Assembly: GCF_000960995.1 (NCBI RefSeq)
Contig: NZ_CP009434.1
Location: forward strand, 62,001-126,000
DNA: 64,000 nucleotides
Reading direction: 5' to 3'
From: Burkholderia glumae LMG 2196 = ATCC 33617
Lineage (GTDB): Bacteria > Pseudomonadota > Gammaproteobacteria > Burkholderiales > Burkholderiaceae
Positions within the stretch are counted from its first letter, which is position 1. Each line of letters starts with the position of its first letter. The notes beneath the pieces were generated by a model, which was given only the letters and a program-made list of their open reading frames with translations, did not search any database and was not told where the DNA came from. Below, piece after piece: positions 1 to 8,586 of the stretch. The position numbers and the translations under genes are program-made.

Positions 1-373
1 TGGTGAGCGGCGCGGTGAACTCGGCCGCCGAGCGGTAGCGCAGGCGCGCGGCCTCGGAGACGATCTGGTCGGAGGCCGGATAGAAGTAGTCGGCGAACTG
101 GATCTCGCAGACGGGCCGCAGCCCGTAGGCGCCCATCCCCACCGCCACGCCGACGATGCCGCCCTCGGAGATCGGCGTGTCGAACACGCGCGAGTTGCCG
201 AACTTCGCCTGCAGGCCCTCGGTGCAGCGGAACACGCCGCCGAAATAGCCGACGTCCTGGCCGAACACCACCACGTCGCTGCTGCGCTCGAGCATCACGT
301 CCATCGCGGAGCGCAATGCCTGGATCATGGTCATGGTCGTGGCCGACTGACCCTTCGGTTGTGTTGTGGTCAT
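1..373 (-). CDS. bkdA2: Branched-chain 2-oxo acid dehydrogenase E1 beta subunit (partial)
   Basis: N-terminal 124 codons of the thiamine-diphosphate-dependent E1 beta subunit; the gene runs off the left edge. The translation starts MTTTQPKGQ and continues with segments typical of E1 beta proteins: VVVFGQDVGYFGG, FDTPISEGGIVG with the conserved glutamate, and EIQFADYFYPASDQ. E1 alpha and E1 beta form a heterotetramer that decarboxylates the 2-oxo acids derived from valine, leucine and isoleucine and passes the acyl group to the E2 lipoyl domain. The ATG lies 3 bases after the stop of the E1 alpha gene, so the two are translationally coupled. E2 and E3 genes would be expected beyond the window. 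The family is certain; the substrate class is inferred from the neighbouring alpha subunit. Confidence 0.93.
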   Translation of the reverse strand, partial: MTTTQPKGQSATTMTMIQALRSAMDVMLERSSDVVVFGQDVGYFGGVFRCTEGLQAKFGNSRVFDTPISEGGIVGVAVGMGAYGLRPVCEIQFADYFYPASDQIVSEAARLRYRSAAEFTAPLT

Positions 374-376
374 CGG

Positions 377-1609
377 TCAGACTCCGAGTTGCTGGCGCTG
401 GCGCCGCAGGTGTTCCGGCATGTCCTTGTAGACATCCTCGAAGAAGCTGGCCACGTCGGCGACGCGGTCGTCGCCGAGCGTGCCGAAGCGCTCCGCCTCC
501 TTCTGCGCGGCGATCACCTCGGCCTCCAGCGCGCCCTTCAGGTCGGCGTGCTCCTGCTCGGACCAGATGCCCTCGCCGATCAGGTGGCGCTTGAAGCGTT
601 CGATCGGATCGCCGAGCGGGAAATGGGTCCAGTCGTCGCCGGGGCGGTACTTCGACGGATCGTCCGAGGTCGAGTGCGGGCCGGCGCGATAGGTGACCCA
701 TTCGATCAGCGTCGGGCCGAGGTTGCGGCGCGCGCGTTCGGCGGCCCAGCGCGAGGCCGCGTAGACCGCCAGGAAGTCGTTGCCGTCCACCCGCAGCGAG
801 GCGATCCCGCAGCCCACGCCGCGCCCGGCGAAGGTCGCGCCCTCGCCGCCCGCGATCGCCTGGAACGTGGAGATCGCCCACTGGTTGTTGACCACGTTGA
901 GGATCACCGGCGCGCGGTAGACGTGGGCGAAGGTCAGCGCGGTGTGGAAGTCGGCCTCGGCGGTGGCGCCGTCGCCGATCCAGGCCGACGCGATGCGCGT
1001 GTCGCCCTTGATCGCCGAGGCCATCGCCCAGCCCACCGCCTGGATGAACTGGGTGGCGAGGTTGCCCGAGATCGTGAAGAAGCCGGCCGCGCGGTTCGAG
1101 TACATCACGGGCAGCTGGCGGCCCTTGAGCGGATCGCGGTCGTTCGACATCAGTTGGCACATCAGATCGACGAGCGGCACCTCGCGCGTGATCAGGATGC
1201 TTTGCTGGCGGTAGCTCGGAAAGCACATGTCGCCGTTGTCGAGCGCGAAGCTATGGGCGGTGCCGATCGCCTCCTCGCCGAGGCTTTGCATGTAGAACGA
1301 GATCTTGCGCTGGCGCTGCGCGATCAGCATTCGCGAATCGAACACGCGCGTCTTGAGCATCGCGTGCATGCCGGCGCGCAGCCGCTCGCGGCCGAGTTCG
1401 GGAGCCCAGGGGCCGACCGCGCGTCCATCGTCGTCGAGCACCCGCACCAGGCCGTAGGCCAGGTCGCTGGTATCCACCGGCGTGACGTCGATCGGCGGCC
1501 TGCGCACCTGGCCGGCCGGAGAAAGTTGCAGATAGGAAAAGTCGGTTTTGCAGCCCGGCCGCCCGGTCGGCTCCGGCACATGCAATTTCAATGGCCCGTA
1601 TTGGCTCAT
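377..1609 (-). CDS. bkdA1: Branched-chain 2-oxo acid dehydrogenase E1 alpha subunit
   Basis: A 410-residue protein, the usual length for the bacterial BCKDH E1 alpha subunit. It binds thiamine diphosphate with the beta subunit and carries out the decarboxylation step of branched-chain amino acid breakdown in the cytosol. The N-terminus (PLKLHVPEPTGRPG) is characteristic of BkdA1 rather than PdhA. The ThDP/Mg region is visible as IGDGATAEADFHTALTFAHV followed by NNQWAIST, and the phosphorylation-loop region reads YRAGPHSTSDDPSKYR. The ATG is preceded by GTGGAGATGATTAA, a good ribosome binding site. It is the first gene of the operon: upstream lies a non-coding AT-richer stretch and downstream bkdA2 begins 3 bases later. 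Confidence 0.95.
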   Translation of the reverse strand: MSQYGPLKLHVPEPTGRPGCKTDFSYLQLSPAGQVRRPPIDVTPVDTSDLAYGLVRVLDDDGRAVGPWAPELGRERLRAGMHAMLKTRVFDSRMLIAQRQRKISFYMQSLGEEAIGTAHSFALDNGDMCFPSYRQQSILITREVPLVDLMCQLMSNDRDPLKGRQLPVMYSNRAAGFFTISGNLATQFIQAVGWAMASAIKGDTRIASAWIGDGATAEADFHTALTFAHVYRAPVILNVVNNQWAISTFQAIAGGEGATFAGRGVGCGIASLRVDGNDFLAVYAASRWAAERARRNLGPTLIEWVTYRAGPHSTSDDPSKYRPGDDWTHFPLGDPIERFKRHLIGEGIWSEQEHADLKGALEAEVIAAQKEAERFGTLGDDRVADVASFFEDVYKDMPEHLRRQRQQLGV

Positions 1610-2298
1610 TTAATCATCTCCACGTTTGATTTTGTCGCCCGCTTCGGCGGTGATCGTAACAATTCGCCGCACCGAGTGATAGAGCCTTTCGTCCCGGAGT
1701 CGCACCGATTTTCAAAATGCTTTTGCGATGTTATTGAAAACCCAAATAACGCGAAAAACTGGTATTTCCGATCACCGCCGGCGCGCGAAAAAGCGAGGCC
1801 CGGCGGGGCCGGAGCGCGCATCGGCCGGATTTTCGGCCCGTGCGCGCGGCGCGCCGCTTTCATTTTCCACGCAATCCTGCGGGCTTGCGCATTACGCGCG
1901 GGGCGCGCATGGCTTTTGAATTTCGCGGTGATATGGCGCGCCGCGCGCGGCTTTTACCGGGCCTTGCCGGAAATCCATGGCGCGCCGCGGTGAAAGATTG
2001 CGCGAGGCGCGAGGCGCGCGGCCGGGGGCGGGGGCGGCGTGGCAAAAAATACGGGACCGTTCGAAAGAAACTGGCGGAACGCCGACGAAGCCGGCGCGTG
2101 GGACCGGCCACTGTGATGGGAACGGTTCCCGGCTCCAGGCGTGGGGCGTCCCGGGACGGCAGGCTCGCGAACGGATTCGAGCCAGGCGGCCCGCTCAAGA
2201 AGGCGGTTCGATCCGCCTGACGACGCGCCAACAGACAAGCGAGCAAGCGCGCTTCAAGAATGCTTCGTGAATGTCGGCACGTCGCGCGACGCGAGTGC
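1610..2298. other. Non-coding region upstream of bkdA1
   Basis: No convincing gene. The 180 bases next to bkdA1 are clearly AT-richer than the surroundings, with many A/T runs around 1700-1790, and must hold the bkd promoter. I looked for a sigma-54 type -24/-12 element and did not find one. From about 1790 to 2290 the DNA is GC-rich, and the open frames in it have arginine-rich, low-complexity translations. Confidence 0.5.
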
Positions 2299-2433
2299 GT
2301 AGACGGGCGTGGCGAGCGCTGGCTGCTGTGGCGGGGGGTCGACGAACACCGTGCCGAACTGGATATCCTGCTCGAGAAGCCGCGCGACAAGACCGCAGCG
2401 AAGCGCTTTTTCCAGCGTGTGCTCAAAACCCAG
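2299..2433 (+). mobile_element. IS6-family transposase remnant (copy A)
   Basis: About 45 codons read VDGRGERWLLWRGVDEH followed by a segment containing LDILLEKPRD and AAKRFFQ. This matches the catalytic-core stretch of IS6-family transposases (known pattern: hydrophobic-LWRAVD-x-x-G-x-x-LDI-x-x-x-x-R-x-x-x-AAKRFF). The first catalytic Asp segment, the N-terminal helix-turn-helix and everything after AAKRFF are missing, and no terminal inverted repeats were seen. A second fragment at 12741-12908 aligns with it and lies in the same orientation. This is a decayed insertion sequence, not a functional gene. Confidence 0.6.
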
Positions 2434-2493
2434 CTTCCCGTCAAAGTCGACGAGGTAGCGATTCGAGGCAGGCCGAACCTTCGAATCAGGCAC

Positions 2494-2878
2494 CTAGCGG
2501 AACACCAGGTAGACGATCAACCACCCGCAACGCTTGAGCAGGCGTTGCCGGCCCTCGTCCAACCCGGCCTGCTTGCCGAGCGCCGGGGTTTGCAGGAACG
2601 CGATGACGTTCAGTTGCCGTTCGCCCGAGCCGACGACTTGAGGCGCAATGGCAGCCTACCGGCTAGTGTCGTCAAAGCCGATGCTTGCGGCGGCATCGAT
2701 CTCGATGCGGTGACGTCCGCCATGCGCTTCGTCGAACGCGTAATTTCCGATCCTGCTTTCCGCCGGCGATGGCACGCACTCCACCGTCAACACGGTGCGG
2801 TTTTCGTGGTGCATCCGTTTCGCGAAATCGAAGATCGGCAACGTTTTTTCCGCCGATTTTCAAGCCGATGTCGTACAA
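2494..2878 (-). pseudogene. Small broken gene with frameshift in an A6 run
   Basis: Two overlapping minus-strand frames join into one good reading if a single A is removed from the AAAAAA run near 2850. The joined product starts (from a TTG) MYDIGLKIGGKTLPIFDFAK, continues through ECVPSPAESRIGNYAFDE and ends FDDTSR at a TAG (2656-2658). Translation in the same frame past that TAG gives another protein-like stretch (QLNVIAFLQTPALGKQAG ... WLIVYLVFR) to a second stop at 2494. I do not recognise the family. The codon pattern and composition look coding, so I call it a decayed gene; transcriptional slippage on A6 could also restore the frame. It lies beside IS6 remnant A and downstream of the deaminase immunity gene. 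Confidence 0.4.
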
Positions 2879-2956
2879 CCTACGTGCCTTTGAAATACCT
2901 CAAAATCCTGCCACCTCATTTATGAAGAACAGGAGTGGAGATCGGGTTCGATTATT

Positions 2957-3328
2957 TCAAAGCTCATCCCACGACAATACGTCGGGTCGCTTCTTTGTGG
3001 AAAAGAACTGCTTTGCTGCTTCGATTGCTTCATCCTTGCCAACAACGCAGCTCTTTGCCAGCTTGACTTCGCCGCCGAGCTTGTTTTCATAGAATGTCTC
3101 GACTGCGTCTTCCTGGGATTTTCCTCGTGAGACAAAATTTTCGCCCGCATCCATGTAATACACGACGGCAATCTCGTTTTTCAAAAAAATATTAAGCTGA
3201 GGAAAACCATCTTCCTCGAACGTCAGCGTGAAGTTGTTGGCATTGAATGCTGGCCTTCTATCGAGGAACTCGATCAGCTCATCAAGATTTGCGACGTCAT
3301 TTTCGCCATCGAAATCGTCTGCGTACAT
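2957..3328 (-). CDS. Imm1-type immunity protein for the DddA-like deaminase
   Basis: A 123-residue acidic protein starting MYADDFDGENDVANLDELIEF and continuing with FDRRPAF-like and GFPQLNIFLKNEIAVVYYM segments. As I remember the family, this matches DddI, the immunity partner of DddA in B. cenocepacia (Imm1 family). Its role would be to bind the deaminase domain of the Rhs toxin in the cytosol and prevent self-intoxication. The context is diagnostic: its ATG lies 1 base after the toxin stop (TGAGATG), and its Shine-Dalgarno (AAGGAG) sits inside the last toxin codons, so toxin and antitoxin are co-translated. The assignment rests on sequence resemblance and position. Confidence 0.88.
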   Translation of the reverse strand: MYADDFDGENDVANLDELIEFLDRRPAFNANNFTLTFEEDGFPQLNIFLKNEIAVVYYMDAGENFVSRGKSQEDAVETFYENKLGGEVKLAKSCVVGKDEAIEAAKQFFSTKKRPDVLSWDEL

Positions 3329-3329
3329 C

Positions 3330-6300
3330 TCAACATTCTCCTTTGACAGGGGACTTCGGAGACTTGCTGTTCCCCGTAAATGTTCTCGTTTCGCCCGTCG
3401 CGCCCCGCTTGACCGGGATCGCGCCCTCGGGCGGAACGACGGTAAGTTTGGAATTTTCAGGCAAAAGCGTTTCGGTCATATTAACGCAGAATCCGCAAGT
3501 GCCCTCAGGGTTGTTGTGGAAAACCAGTCCGTCTGAAATTCCGTTATCCCTCATGAACAGCGCGGACTGGCCCTCCACGTGCCCGGCATTGGCATAATTT
3601 GGATAAGGGGTCGGCCCTCCGGAAGAGAATGTCCTCGATTCGAGCCCGCCCGCGCCGTTCACGTAGTAGAAGGTCCCAACAGTCTGTCCATTGTAGGCCG
3701 GAAGTTGAGGCGCAGAAATTTGATAGGAACCGAGCGTATAGCTGCCGGCCAGCCCCCACCAGTCGGTCCATGCGATCGAGTTGGGTGCATATTGGTAAAG
3801 ATTCAGCCCCCCCATCAACCCGATTGGATCCTGATTGATAAACCGGCCGACGTCCGGATCGTAGAAACGAAACGTGTTGTAGTGCAGCTCGGTACTGTCG
3901 TCGGCATATTGTCCGGCGTAGCGGAGCGGCTGATCGATCCGGGCGGGGGCATGCTGGTTCGGCGCCACCTTGCCCCAGGCTGAGTATTGGCCGGCCCAAA
4001 CAATGTCGCCAGCCTCGTTCGTCGCTTCTTGCGGTGCGCCCGACACATCGGTATGAAAGTGATAGATCCGCGTCGCCTGTCTGGCCTGCTCGATGGCAGC
4101 GGCGGCCATGGCCTCGGCCAGCACGGCATCCACGCGCGCCGCGGGCGTATAGGGCGCGTCCGGGCTGTACACGTAGCTGCTCACGCCCGTGTCGCGCACC
4201 TCCTGCGCGAGCCGCAGCCCCTCCCACACGAACCGCTTCGTTTCCTCGCGCAGCGCTACGCCGCGCGCGTCGCGCACAATATCCGTCTTGGCGATGCGCC
4301 GCCCCAGCGGATCGTAGGCGAAACGCGTCTCCACCACGCCGCGCGCGTCCTGCGTGCGCACCGCCACGAGCCGATCCTGCCCGTCGTAAGTGAACTGCTG
4401 GCGCTGGTTCGCGCCGCGCAGCTTGGTCGCGAGATTGCCGAACGGGTCGTATTCGAAGCGCAGGTTCTGCCACATGCGCAGCCGGTTGCCCTCGACATAA
4501 CCGCGGCTGCGGCGCTGCGCATCGTCGAGCAGGTTGCCGGCGGCATCCCAGGCGAACGATTCGAGCTGCCGGTCGGCGGTATTGACGCGCTGCGTCAGAT
4601 AGCCGGCCGGATCGTAGCTGAACTGCGTGCTGCCGCGCAGGCTATCGTGGCTCTCGGCCAGTTCGCCGGCGGCGTCGTAGCCGTAGTTGCGCCACACCTG
4701 GCCCTGCCCGCGCGCAAGCGCGTCGGGCTGGAAGCCGGCCGATTGCCAGATCTTGCGGCCCAGCAGGTCGTAGGCGGTACGCTCGGTCAGGCGGCCCTGA
4801 GTGCGCGTCAGCTCGCGATGCAGGTCGTCGCGCTCGAAATCGCTGACCACCTGGTCGCCGCAGCGGATCTGATGCACGTGCCCCGAGCCGTAGCGCAGCA
4901 TCTGCAGCGTCTGCTCGTGCGGCAGGGCGAGCTTCATCACGTTGTCGAGCGCGTCGAGCGTGTATCGGACGCTGCCGTTCGCGCCGTGTTCGGCACTCAG
5001 CCGCCCGGCCTTGTCGTATTCGAAGGTCAGCGTGTCGGGCGCGATGCCGAGCGCCAGCCCGGCCGCGGTCGGCACGCATGCGACTTCGAGCAGGCGGCCG
5101 CCGGTGTCGCGCGTGTAGCGCGTCACCTCGGTGGGCGTGTGCTGCGCGCACAGATTGCCCATGCGGTCGCGCTCGAAGCGGATGGTGCGAACCGGACGAT
5201 CGTTCGCCGTGGCGTCGTCGGCCGCGCCGACGATGTCGAGCGCCGCCAGATCGCCGGCCTCGCCGTATTCGAAGCGGCGCCGCACGCCGTCGGGCCGGGT
5301 TTCGCTGGTGAGCCGCCCGCCCGCGCTGTAGGTGAACGCGTAACGCGCGTGCCCCTGTTGCAGCTCGCGCAGCCGCCCCTCGGCGTCGTAGCGGTAGCAG
5401 GTGCGCCGTCCGGCCGGATCGACCGCCTCCACGATCTGCCCACGCGCGTTGCGCAGCGCAATCTGCGTCCGGCCGCCCAGCCCGACGTGCCGGATCATCA
5501 GCCCGGCGGCGTCGTATTCGTAGCTTTCTGTACTGCCGTCGGGATAGGTGACGCGCCGCGCCTCGCCGGTCGGGCGCAGGTCGAACGTCACGCGGTGGCC
5601 GAGCGCGTTCTCGCGCGCGAGCGGCAGACCGAATGCGTCGTAAAAATTGCGTGTGGTCTTGCCCGAGCAATCGGTATAGGCCACCAGCTCGCCGAGCCGG
5701 TTCCACTCGAACGTCTTGCGCCCGCCCAGCGCATCGACGTGCGCGATCGGCAGCGCGCTGAGCGCCTTCGGGTATTCGTAGCGGTTTTCCCGGTCGAGCG
5801 GATCGCGGGTGGCGAGCAGCCGGCCTTGCCGGTCGTATTCGGCGTGCCAGGCGCTGCCGTCGGGCGCGATGATCTCGACGGGCCGCCTGCTGTTGCCGTC
5901 GTAGCGCGTTTTCGTGGTGCGGCCGAGTGGATCGGTTTCGGCGACGATGCGGCCGGCATCGTCGTACTCGAACGTCACGGTCCGTTCGCCGGGCAGCGTC
6001 AGCATCACGGGCATGCCGGCGTCGTTGTACTTGAGCCCGTAGCGCCGGCCGTCGAAATCGAGGTACTCGACGATCTGGAATTGCGCGTCGTAGCGCCATT
6101 GCGCGTGGCGGCCGTCGGCGTGACGCACGTGGGTGCGGCGTCCTTCAATGTCGTACTCGAAGGCCCAGGCCTCGCCCTCGCTGGTGTGGGTGGCAACCAC
6201 CCGCGGCGCGCCGCCGACGGCTTGCCACGTATAGCCCGACGTGAAGCCGAGCGCGTTCGAATGGCTCGTCATGCGCCCGTCGGCATAGGTGAAGCGGCGC

Positions 6301-7607
6301 ACCAGCGCGCCGTTCGCATCGGTCACGGACGCCATCTGGCCGTGCTCGTCATAGCCGTAAGCCACCACGAGGCGGCGCTGATCCCCGCTGACGAGCGACA
6401 CCCCGGCGAGCCGCCCGTGTTCCGGCTCGTAATCGAGCACGGCCAGCAAGCCGCCGCAGGTCTGGATTTCGCGCACGCGGCCGCGGCTGTCGCGCTCGAA
6501 CTGGCACCACTGGCCGGCCTGATCCTCGATGCGGCGCACCCAGCCGATGCGGCCCGAGCCCGGCTCGTAGTGGCCGAAGTCGTAATAGGTTTCGCCGAGG
6601 TCGTGCAGGATGTAGCGGCCATCCGGGGTGCAGGTCAGATAGCGCTGGTCGGCCTCGCTGAACGCGGCATGGCCCGGCTGGAGCATCGGGAAGCCGCTCT
6701 CGCGCCCCTGCGCGTCGGTGTACCAGAGCCGCCCGTCGCGCGCGTGCAGCCGCAGTTCCCACGGCAGCACCCAGCCGCGCCCGAGCGTGCCGACGTAGTC
6801 GAGGTCGCTCGAATAGAAGCGCCGGATCGCCACCGGCATCGGGCTGGGCACCACGTAATCGGTTTCCGATTCCGCCAGCAGGATCTTGCGCCCGGTGGTG
6901 ACGTCCACCGGGTTGCCGAACATCCCGCCGATCGCGCTGTTGATGGCCGGGCCGACCACGTAGCGGCTCGCCGCCTCGCCGAGCACGTAGCCGCCGATGA
7001 ACTTCGCCGCGCACGGCATCACCGCGCGCGACAGCCCGCCCGCTTCCTTGAGCAGGCCGCCGAGCCCGCCCACCAGCCCGGCCAGCGCGAACGCCCAGTC
7101 GGTGGCGGTGCGCAGCCACGGCGGCACTTCGTCGTCGATCGGCAGGCAGGTCTGGGTGCCGCCGTGGAAATAGGTGTCGTGCGAGCCGTCGGAGATGGTC
7201 GCGCCGCAGGTGATCTTGTCGTCCTTGCGGGCGGCCGGCTTGCCGTTGATGAAGATGTTGGTGGACCCCTGCGCGACGAGCGGCGTCGGGTTGTGCTTGC
7301 TGCACGTCACGCTGCTGAGCATGGCGTAGGCGGTCGGCTTGCCGTTCACATAGACGTTCGGCGAGCCGAGCGTGATCGCGCCGGATTGCGAACTGAACAT
7401 CTTCCCGATCGATTCTCCTAACGACAACAGCACCTGCGCGCCGATGCCGGCGGCCATGCCGGCCAGCAGCGCCACGCCGAAGCCGCAGGTGAAGGTGGCG
7501 AACGCCACCGCGGCGATCAGGGCAATGCCGAGCACGGCGCCCACCAGAAAGCCGGTCAGCGCGCTGGTGTGTTCGATCGGGTCGGTGACGCGGGCCGCTT
7601 CGTACAC
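3330..7607 (-). CDS. PAAR-Rhs T6SS effector with DddA-like double-stranded DNA cytidine deaminase domain
   Basis: A 1425-residue polymorphic toxin with a GTG start after AAGGAGACGTATC. Order: hydrophobic N-terminal helices (about 18-64) that need an Eag chaperone; a PAAR domain (about 74-157) that caps the VgrG spike; a long YD-repeat Rhs cage (about 240-1260); the Rhs core end (DPIGLMGGLNLYQYAPN); and a toxin domain from about residue 1288. The toxin carries HVEGQSALF (His1343, Glu1345) and PEGTCGFC (Cys1371, Cys1374), the zinc and proton-shuttle residues of the deaminase fold. From memory it is nearly identical to DddA, which deaminates cytosine to uracil in double-stranded DNA, and the whole protein is almost the same length. 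Odd: the self-cleavage motif usually written DPxGL reads DWWGL here. Neighbours are its EagR-type chaperone upstream and its immunity gene downstream. Confidence 0.93.
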   Translation of the reverse strand: MYEAARVTDPIEHTSALTGFLVGAVLGIALIAAVAFATFTCGFGVALLAGMAAGIGAQVLLSLGESIGKMFSSQSGAITLGSPNVYVNGKPTAYAMLSSVTCSKHNPTPLVAQGSTNIFINGKPAARKDDKITCGATISDGSHDTYFHGGTQTCLPIDDEVPPWLRTATDWAFALAGLVGGLGGLLKEAGGLSRAVMPCAAKFIGGYVLGEAASRYVVGPAINSAIGGMFGNPVDVTTGRKILLAESETDYVVPSPMPVAIRRFYSSDLDYVGTLGRGWVLPWELRLHARDGRLWYTDAQGRESGFPMLQPGHAAFSEADQRYLTCTPDGRYILHDLGETYYDFGHYEPGSGRIGWVRRIEDQAGQWCQFERDSRGRVREIQTCGGLLAVLDYEPEHGRLAGVSLVSGDQRRLVVAYGYDEHGQMASVTDANGALVRRFTYADGRMTSHSNALGFTSGYTWQAVGGAPRVVATHTSEGEAWAFEYDIEGRRTHVRHADGRHAQWRYDAQFQIVEYLDFDGRRYGLKYNDAGMPVMLTLPGERTVTFEYDDAGRIVAETDPLGRTTKTRYDGNSRRPVEIIAPDGSAWHAEYDRQGRLLATRDPLDRENRYEYPKALSALPIAHVDALGGRKTFEWNRLGELVAYTDCSGKTTRNFYDAFGLPLARENALGHRVTFDLRPTGEARRVTYPDGSTESYEYDAAGLMIRHVGLGGRTQIALRNARGQIVEAVDPAGRRTCYRYDAEGRLRELQQGHARYAFTYSAGGRLTSETRPDGVRRRFEYGEAGDLAALDIVGAADDATANDRPVRTIRFERDRMGNLCAQHTPTEVTRYTRDTGGRLLEVACVPTAAGLALGIAPDTLTFEYDKAGRLSAEHGANGSVRYTLDALDNVMKLALPHEQTLQMLRYGSGHVHQIRCGDQVVSDFERDDLHRELTRTQGRLTERTAYDLLGRKIWQSAGFQPDALARGQGQVWRNYGYDAAGELAESHDSLRGSTQFSYDPAGYLTQRVNTADRQLESFAWDAAGNLLDDAQRRSRGYVEGNRLRMWQNLRFEYDPFGNLATKLRGANQRQQFTYDGQDRLVAVRTQDARGVVETRFAYDPLGRRIAKTDIVRDARGVALREETKRFVWEGLRLAQEVRDTGVSSYVYSPDAPYTPAARVDAVLAEAMAAAAIEQARQATRIYHFHTDVSGAPQEATNEAGDIVWAGQYSAWGKVAPNQHAPARIDQPLRYAGQYADDSTELHYNTFRFYDPDVGRFINQDPIGLMGGLNLYQYAPNSIAWTDWWGLAGSYTLGSYQISAPQLPAYNGQTVGTFYYVNGAGGLESRTFSSGGPTPYPNYANAGHVEGQSALFMRDNGISDGLVFHNNPEGTCGFCVNMTETLLPENSKLTVVPPEGAIPVKRGATGETRTFTGNSKSPKSPVKGEC

Positions 7608-7628
7608 GATACGTCTCCTTTGCGCGGG

Positions 7629-8099
7629 TCAGGCGCGGGCCGGCGCCGAGCCCGGCGCATCCGGCCGATAGCCGTCGAGCCAGTCGCGCCAGAGCGCGTC
7701 GTAGGTGGCGCCGAAGCTCTTCGCGCTCGACGCCGTGAAGATCAGTACGCGCCCCGGCGCGACGACGAACGCCGCCTGCCGCTGGAACACGGTCCGCGCG
7801 CCGTTGCGATAGGCGGTGTCGAGCCGTTCGCCGGCGATGCCGCCGTCTTCCACGCCGAGCCGCTCGGCCGCGCGCGCGATCAGGCGATAGCCCTGCAGCC
7901 GCGATTTGAGCAACGCGTTCTGGCGATCGACGTAGGCGTCGAGCGCTTCGCCGTCCTTCAGCCAGTCGCGCGCGACGCTGAGGTTCGGCTGCGCGGCCAG
8001 GTCGGCCGGCACGAAGAGATTGGTGGTCCGATCCTCGAAACCGGCCGGCAGCGCGATGCTGCCTTCGTGGATGCGGATACGGTTGTCGGAATCCGTCAT
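7629..8099 (-). CDS. DUF1795/EagR-type chaperone for the Rhs effector
   Basis: A 156-residue protein of the DcrB/DUF1795 type used as Eag chaperones in T6SS clusters. It begins MTDSDNRIRIHEGSIALPAGF, and the segments TNLFVPADL and LSVARDWL fit the family. Known Eag proteins bind and shield the N-terminal transmembrane helices of PAAR-Rhs effectors before loading on VgrG. The gene sits 21 bases upstream of a PAAR-Rhs gene that has just such N-terminal hydrophobic helices. That position is the family norm and supports the call. Confidence 0.85.
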   Translation of the reverse strand: MTDSDNRIRIHEGSIALPAGFEDRTTNLFVPADLAAQPNLSVARDWLKDGEALDAYVDRQNALLKSRLQGYRLIARAAERLGVEDGGIAGERLDTAYRNGARTVFQRQAAFVVAPGRVLIFTASSAKSFGATYDALWRDWLDGYRPDAPGSAPARA

Positions 8100-8151
8100 G
8101 CAAACTGCCCGTGTCAGAAGAAATCGAATGAAGCGAAGGCCCGCGCGTCAC

Positions 8152-8586
8152 TCAGTGCGTCGCGGCGGCGCTCCGGCGCAGGCGCAGGCTGCCCAGCAGC
8201 AAGGCCGCCAGCGCCAGCAGCCACACGTAAAAACCGATCCCGAGGCCGGCGATCGGCGTCGCACTGGCCTCGCTGAAATACCAGTGCTTCGTGAAGAACG
8301 AGCACAGCGCGCACGCCAGCGCGGCGCCGCCGAACGCCGCGGCCCGGCCGTCGCGGCGCCGCGCGAGCTGCACGGCCGCGAACAGGTAGAGCGGATTGGC
8401 CAGCCACGCCGGATTGAGCGTCAGCAGGCCCAACCAGCCCTGCCCGAGCAGCGCCAGGCCGCTCAGCGCCGGCTCCTTTTTGAAATACATCGCCGGCAGC
8501 AGCAGCGACAGCACATAGCCCGCCACGGACGCGCCGAGCACCGCGCGCCGCCCGACGGCCGGCAGCATCTCGATCGGATCGGCCAT
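8152..8586 (-). CDS. Small integral membrane protein in T6SS effector operon
   Basis: 144 residues with four predicted membrane segments (AVLGASVAGYVLSLLLPAMY, the WLGLLTL...LYLFAAVQL region, AAFGGAALACALCSFF, and GLGIGFYVWLLALAALLLGS) and a basic C-terminus. I do not recognise a named family. The ATG overlaps the stop of the ankyrin gene in a TGATG arrangement, so translation is coupled. The start MADPIEMLP was chosen because of that overlap; a longer frame upstream reads into the ankyrin gene. Lying between a lipase-VgrG with its ankyrin protein and the Rhs unit, it could be part of the immunity against the lipase or a delivery accessory. That is inference from position only. Confidence 0.75.
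   Translation of the reverse strand: MADPIEMLPAVGRRAVLGASVAGYVLSLLLPAMYFKKEPALSGLALLGQGWLGLLTLNPAWLANPLYLFAAVQLARRRDGRAAAFGGAALACALCSFFTKHWYFSEASATPIAGLGIGFYVWLLALAALLLGSLRLRRSAAATH

Noticed and set aside
1610..1800. A sigma-54 promoter for the bkd operon
   Set aside because: bkd operons of pseudomonads often use sigma-54 or Lrp-type control, but no TGGCAC-N5-TTGC element was found on the relevant strand.
3987..7421. A 1144-codon open frame on the plus strand, antisense to the Rhs gene
   Set aside because: Its translation is His/Arg/Ala/Val-rich without motifs, as expected from the third-position GC bias of the Rhs gene on the other strand, which has clear domains.
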